From contig JADGOY010000004.1 in the NCBI GenBank assembly GCA_017882715.1, forward strand, positions 1 through 60,360: a stretch of DNA of 60,360 bases, in the 5' to 3' direction. Shown piece by piece: positions 56,963-60,360 of this stretch. The stretch comes from Nakamurella sp. (GTDB taxonomy: Bacteria > Actinomycetota > Actinomycetes > Mycobacteriales > Nakamurellaceae). The position numbers and the translations under genes are program-made. The first letter of the stretch is position 1. Every line of letters starts with the position of its first letter. The notes beneath the pieces were generated by a model. That model did not search any database and was not told the DNA's origin. It saw only the letters and a list, made by a program, of their open reading frames with translations.

Positions 56963-57286
56963 TCAGCGTTGCGCCCGAATTGCGGCCGCGGCAGAGCCAG
57001 CCGATGAAGAATTCGAGCGGTCGGGGCTGGCGCCGGCCCAGGACGCCAACTGCCCCTGAGCCGGGAGCTGGGTGATGTCCCCGCCGGTCTGGGCGATGAA
57101 ACCTCGGTGAGGACCTGGCTGAAGCCCGGGATGCCTCAGCAGGTCCCGGGCGGGCAGAAAAGGCTCCATCAGTCCTTCGATCCGGGCGGACCGCGTCCCG
57201 ATGTCCTTGGTGTGCGCGTCGACACGGTCCTGGAGAAGGCACCCAGGTCGGCCGGCCACGCCGCGTCGGAAACAATCTTCTCCCAA
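56963..57286 (-). pseudogene. IS110-family transposase remnant (C-terminal transposase_20 region)
   Basis: The minus strand encodes DAHTKDIGTRSARIEGLMEP, then FLPARDLLRHPG, and, after a frame change, GFIAQTGGDITQLPAQGQLA followed by SWAGASP. This matches the helix-hairpin-helix-containing end of IS110/IS116 transposases (usual text: GIG-type hairpin, then TAxxLxSWAG). The catalytic DEDD part is absent. Frame changes and missing ends make it inactive. Confidence 0.65.
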
Positions 57287-57507
57287 CCAGACCGGCGATC
57301 AGTTCGGTCGGTGAGACTAATTGTCGGTGAGAGTAATTGAGGGTCAGGGGTTTTGGTAGGGTTCGGGTCTTGTGCTGCTGGCGCGGCCGACCGCTTCGGT
57401 GACGGTGGGTATGCCCGGGTTGACCGCGGCGTCGCGGCGGGTGGCGATCTCGTCCATTTGGGTTGGCAGAGGAACTATGAGTCGCCGGTACGCTCACATC
57501 ACCTTGT

Positions 57508-57563
57508 GCTGTTTCTGTCCAACGAACCAACCTGCGCTGTTTCTGTCCAACGAACCAACCTGC
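57508..57563. repeat. 28-bp perfect tandem duplication
   Basis: Positions 57508-57535 and 57536-57563 are identical copies of a unit starting gctgtttctgtccaacgaac. It lies between two insertion-element remnants and could derive from an element end or a replication slip. Confidence 0.95.
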
Positions 57564-57644
57564 GCCGCCGTGGGTTCGGACGGGGCGATGGTCGATGGGG
57601 GATTGTGTGGTCGGCTCGGTGACGGTGACGAAGTTGGTCGCCGC

Positions 57645-57965
57645 CGGTTTCGGTGACGGCGGTCCGGGCGGCTGTCTCGTCAACGATGGCCTGGTTCCGG
57701 GCGAACGCCGCGGTCAGGCGTTGATGGCGAGGTTGTTCACCGCCCGGGGTAGCCGCGGGCGGAGTTTTGGATCACGGTTGTCGCGTCCGCGCTGAACGGG
57801 TTGTCGAGGCCGGCGATCTTGAAGTGGTGGATGCGGTAGCCGGCGGTGTCGTCGCCGGTCATCCCGCCCGGTGCATGGCGGACGGAGATCCGTTGGTCCA
57901 GGACGGCCAGGACGGCCAGGACGAGGCGGTGCCGCAGGGTGGGTTGACCGATCAGGAGCGCGGCT
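57645..57965 (-). pseudogene. Transposition-helper AAA ATPase (ExeA/TniB-like) remnant, C-terminal part
   Basis: Three minus-strand frames together spell the end of an ExeA-type ATPase used by some transposons: LIGQPTLRHRLVLAVLAVLDQ, RISVRHAPGGMTGDDTAGYR with IHHFKIAGLDNPFS, then RAVNNLAINA, then LTAAFARNQAIVDETAARTA. The Walker motifs lie upstream and are missing. Two frame changes and a truncated 5' end show decay. Confidence 0.65.
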
Positions 57966-58082
57966 AATGGTCACCCGGAATCAATGTCGTGGTTGGTCGG
58001 TTGGGCCGCATTCGGCATGACTCACCAATCAGCAGGTCAACAGCCCCGCAGCCCAAGGAAACCGCCGCAAGTTGGGTTCAGA

Positions 58083-59060
58083 TTCCTGTTTGGGATCGGT
58101 GGCCGGCGACGACGTCGGCGACGGGCCAGTCGGTTTCGGTGATCAGGATCCGTTTTTCGACGTTTTCTTCCAACGCTTGGTGTCGTTCACGGACCAAGAC
58201 AACCGGCGGGCAGGGACGTCGCCGATGAGCTCCCAGTCGATGACGGCGTGCACCCAGGGACCGTGGGTGATCCGCTCGATTTCGGTGGCGAGCTGGTCGC
58301 GGGTGCGGCGGGTTTCCCGCGGGCCAAGGTCGCGGCGAGGTCGTCGAGTTGCCGGCCGACCTTGACCAGGGTGGTGTCGGTAGGGATCGGGCCTGATCCT
58401 CGCGCAGGTTCTCCGAGTGTGAGCACGACCCGCCGGCGCTGGCCGTAGAGGTCGCGGGGGGTGTCGATCGCGGTGACACCGGGAAAGCGGACGGTGTCGA
58501 CGGGGGTTCCGATCGGCGGCGGGCAGGGCGAGCAGGTCGGGGCAGTCACTCGGCGGCACGGACCCGACGAAACGCAGCCCGGACCGACGGAGGTGCTCGA
58601 AGCTGGCGTGGAGTACTGCCCGGCTCGAACACCACTGTCATCGACGCCGGTCCCACCGCCGGAGCCACCACCAACACCTCTGCCTTGACCGGTGGTGGCG
58701 CCGGGCGGGGCTGCGTAGCGGCGGGCGAGGTGATCGATCGGGGTGAGGAACTGGGTGACGTGGGGCCGGTTTCCCGGGTAGGCGTGCCAAACCAGCGGTA
58801 TCCCCCGGCCCGGGTGACGGCCGGGGCCAGGCCGACCAGACGCAGGTCGATGCGTTCCTGTATCGCCTTCCCGCGCCGCGCGATCGGGACCCACACGTTG
58901 GTGATGTTCATGTAGGTCGCGAAGTTCGTCATGTCAACGCCACACTGGAAGTATCCAGGTCGAACACCTCGATCATCCGGGCCGCCAACCGGGTCGAGAT
59001 GTCCTGCAATGCATCGGCGTTCACGGCGTGCACGGCATCCCAGAACTTGCGGTGGTCAAG
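58083..59060 (-). pseudogene. IS1634-family transposase remnant, multiply frameshifted and truncated
   Basis: In order on the minus strand: RKFWDAVHAVNADALQDIST, EVFDLDTSSVALT, a one-base frame change, TNFATYMNITN, IARRGKAIQERIDLRLVGLA, PLVWHAYPGNRPHVTQFLT, TVVFEPG, SFEHLRRSGLRFVGSVPPSD, DTPRDLYGQRRRVVLT, DTTLVKVGRQLDDLAATLAR, RDQLATEIERITHGPWVHAV and KRILITETDWPVADVVAG, stopping at RSQ. These are successive blocks of IS1634-type DDE transposases. The conserved C-terminal FGFRQLKD region is missing. At least five frame changes. Confidence 0.8.
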
Positions 59061-59074
59061 GACTTCCCGCTGAT

Positions 59075-59640
59075 CCTGGTGAACGGGTGATGGTGCTCGG
59101 CCATTCGCAGGGCGGCTGCGTGTCCGTGCTGTTCGCCCAGCGCCACTCCGGCCGAGTCGCCTGCCGGGTGCTGGTCGACGGTGGCGTGCCGCTGCCGGCA
59201 CCCGCGGGGACGAGCGCCGAGGCGCTCGTCGCGGCTCTGGGTCCGGCGGCCCAGCGGCTGGCGATGACCTTTGCGGATCAGGAGACCTGACGGCAGTTCT
59301 GGAGGGTGCACCCCGCGTTCGCCTGCGGCTGGAACGAGCAATCACCGACTACGTCGACTACGAGCTGGTCGGCGCACCCCCGAGCTGCGACCCTGGACGT
59401 CGGTGGTCGCCATGACCGAGGACACCCCCGATCTGTATGGCATCCGGAGCGGTGCTGACGGCGCTCGAGCACCTGCCGTCACCGACGATCTTCCTACGAT
59501 CGCCGAGGGGCCTACTGAACTGAATGACGAGCCCGGGCCGTCGCCGCCGCTATGGCAACGGCAGGAAAGGCTTCCCGCGCCGGACGTCCGAGAAGTGGCC
59601 GGGGTCAACCTCTACAGGATCCTGTTCGGTAAGGGGCGTG
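59075..59640 (+). pseudogene. Alpha/beta-hydrolase remnant, 5' end lost next to the IS1634 remnant
   Basis: The nucleophile elbow VMVLGHSQGGCVSVLFAQRH is intact, followed by RVLVDGGVPLPAP and RLAMTFADQET before a stop at 59290. Similarity continues in other frames (FWRVHPAF, ITDYVDYELVGAPP, RPWTSVVAMTEDTPDLYG, LEHLPSPTIFLRSPRGLL, GVNLYRILFGKG), the last being the region of the catalytic histidine, here N-L-Y rather than N-H-Y. The 5' part ends where the transposase remnant begins, consistent with an insertion. Confidence 0.7.
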
Positions 59641-59839
59641 GCCGCCGTGGAAAGCGCCGTCCTGGTGTCGCTGCGCCGGCGGGAACCATCGCGGTGATCG
59701 AACCAGCGACCGTGGCGCAGACCCAACGTGTCCGGCGCCAGGATGTCGCTGGTCAGAGTGACGCCCTCGATAGGACGGGAACAGTACCGAGAGAGTCACT
59801 TGCTGGCCGGCAATTCGACGATCTGACGAGGACAGAGGC

Positions 59840-60220
59840 ATGAACACGTTCAGACAGGTAGGGATAGCGATGGTCATCGCCGCTGCCTGCTCTGCGTGCG
59901 CGTCGCGGCCGGTTCCCGAATCCGTTACGGTTAGCAGTGTCGTTGAGACGCAATTCCAGCGCTTTCAAATAGATTGTCGGCAGCTGGATTCGCCACACCA
60001 GTTCACTTGCGATTACTCCGGACGGCTCCGGGCACATCCGCAGCCGGCCGCAAGCATTCTGCTCGGAGCGGGTTGCTGTAGCTCGGCAGAGTATGACCTG
60101 AAGTTCGGTACCACATCGAACCCGCTCGCTGCGGAAGGTGACAACCTCACACTGACGGGTAGCGATCAGACAGCCGAGTGGTGGCCGTCGGAAGGGGCGA
60201 CTTTCACCTTCGGGCTCTGA
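59840..60220 (+). CDS. Small putative lipoprotein / secreted protein
   Basis: A 126-residue protein starting MNTFRQVGIAMVIAAACSAC; a short hydrophobic core followed by a cysteine-containing AACSAC suggests a lipoprotein signal. The mature part is beta-rich with paired cysteines (DCRQ, FTCDYSG, GAGCCSS). I do not recognise it. Codon use appears less extreme in GC than the housekeeping genes, and it lies just beyond the transposon graveyard, so acquisition by transfer is possible. Confidence 0.55.
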   Translation: MNTFRQVGIAMVIAAACSACASRPVPESVTVSSVVETQFQRFQIDCRQLDSPHQFTCDYSGRLRAHPQPAASILLGAGCCSSAEYDLKFGTTSNPLAAEGDNLTLTGSDQTAEWWPSEGATFTFGL

Positions 60221-60360
60221 TCTGAGGAGTCGGTTTCTCGCACCGACTCCCTCCGCCAACGCGCGCACTGTCGTGCATCACCCTGTGGCGCCAGGCAACG
60301 TCCAATGCCCGTGGATGCAGCAAAGTAATTCGATCAAACGTGCCACTGACCCTTACAACT

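Noticed and set aside
57372-57656. Plus-strand ORF containing SRRYAHIT, reminiscent of a tyrosine-recombinase end
   Set aside because: Only eight residues look suggestive, the frame then runs through the 28-bp tandem duplication, and no recombinase catalytic motifs precede it.

Overview
The window reads as chromosomal DNA from a high-GC actinobacterium. The evidence is the uniformly GC-rich third codon positions, frequent GTG starts, and actinobacterial marker genes: mihF (mycobacterial integration host factor), a WhiB2-type Fe-S regulator, DUF3499, DUF5998, DUF1844, a PriA without Walker motifs, the F420 genes fbiA and fbiB, and the gene order argC-J-B-D-F-R-G-H. A Frankineae/Nakamurella-like organism is my guess only; no rRNA is present to fix the taxon.

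Layout: (1) 1-834, the tail of an ArsR-like regulator and two short tandem-repeat tracts. (2) 835-9589, the complete arginine operon on the minus strand, each gene overlapping or nearly touching the next, with an ARG-box-like operator over its promoter. (3) 10060-14136, a plus-strand signalling module: membrane PAS histidine kinase, Rcp1-like receiver, and a receiver fused to a kinase dimerisation domain that has no ATPase. (4) 14153-17628, a class-V PLP enzyme, an alkaline-phosphatase-superfamily enzyme coupled to DUF5998, and a hypothetical gene. (5) 17639-26624, a translation block, pheT-pheS, trmH, rplT, rpmI and infC, interrupted by two plus-strand genes (PemK/MazF-like protein and a lipoprotein), followed by DUF1844. 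(6) 27240-33804, a likely operon fmt-rsmB-rpe-ribE-ribBA-ribH-PH-domain protein. (7) 34059-42978, GNAT, priA, metK, coaBC, rpoZ, gmk, mihF and a lone biotin carboxylase. (8) 43089-44264, a decayed amino-acid permease. (9) 44407-52676, mannose metabolism (manB, Trm112-like, SIS protein, manA), DUF3499, a Zincin-like protein, YccF, a three-helix protein, whiB2 and an M50 protease. (10) 52772-56905, a glycosyltransferase remnant, then fbiA, fbiB and a NUDIX gene. (11) 56963-59640, a graveyard of three broken insertion-element genes and a broken hydrolase, then a small lipoprotein-like gene.

Most of the window is housekeeping metabolism: arginine, riboflavin, SAM, CoA, F420 and GDP-mannose supply, plus translation factors. 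The least ordinary observations are: two initiation-related genes with non-canonical start codons (infC on ATC, fmt on CTG); the receiver-DHp protein without an ATPase domain; a tandem-repeat leader with a terminator-like hairpin before infC; and recurrent in-frame expansions, mostly of 15 bp, that add penta- or hexapeptide repeats to otherwise conserved enzymes (PriA, RibE, TrmH, FbiA, FbiB, DUF1844). I found no tRNA, rRNA, CRISPR array or recognisable metabolite riboswitch.
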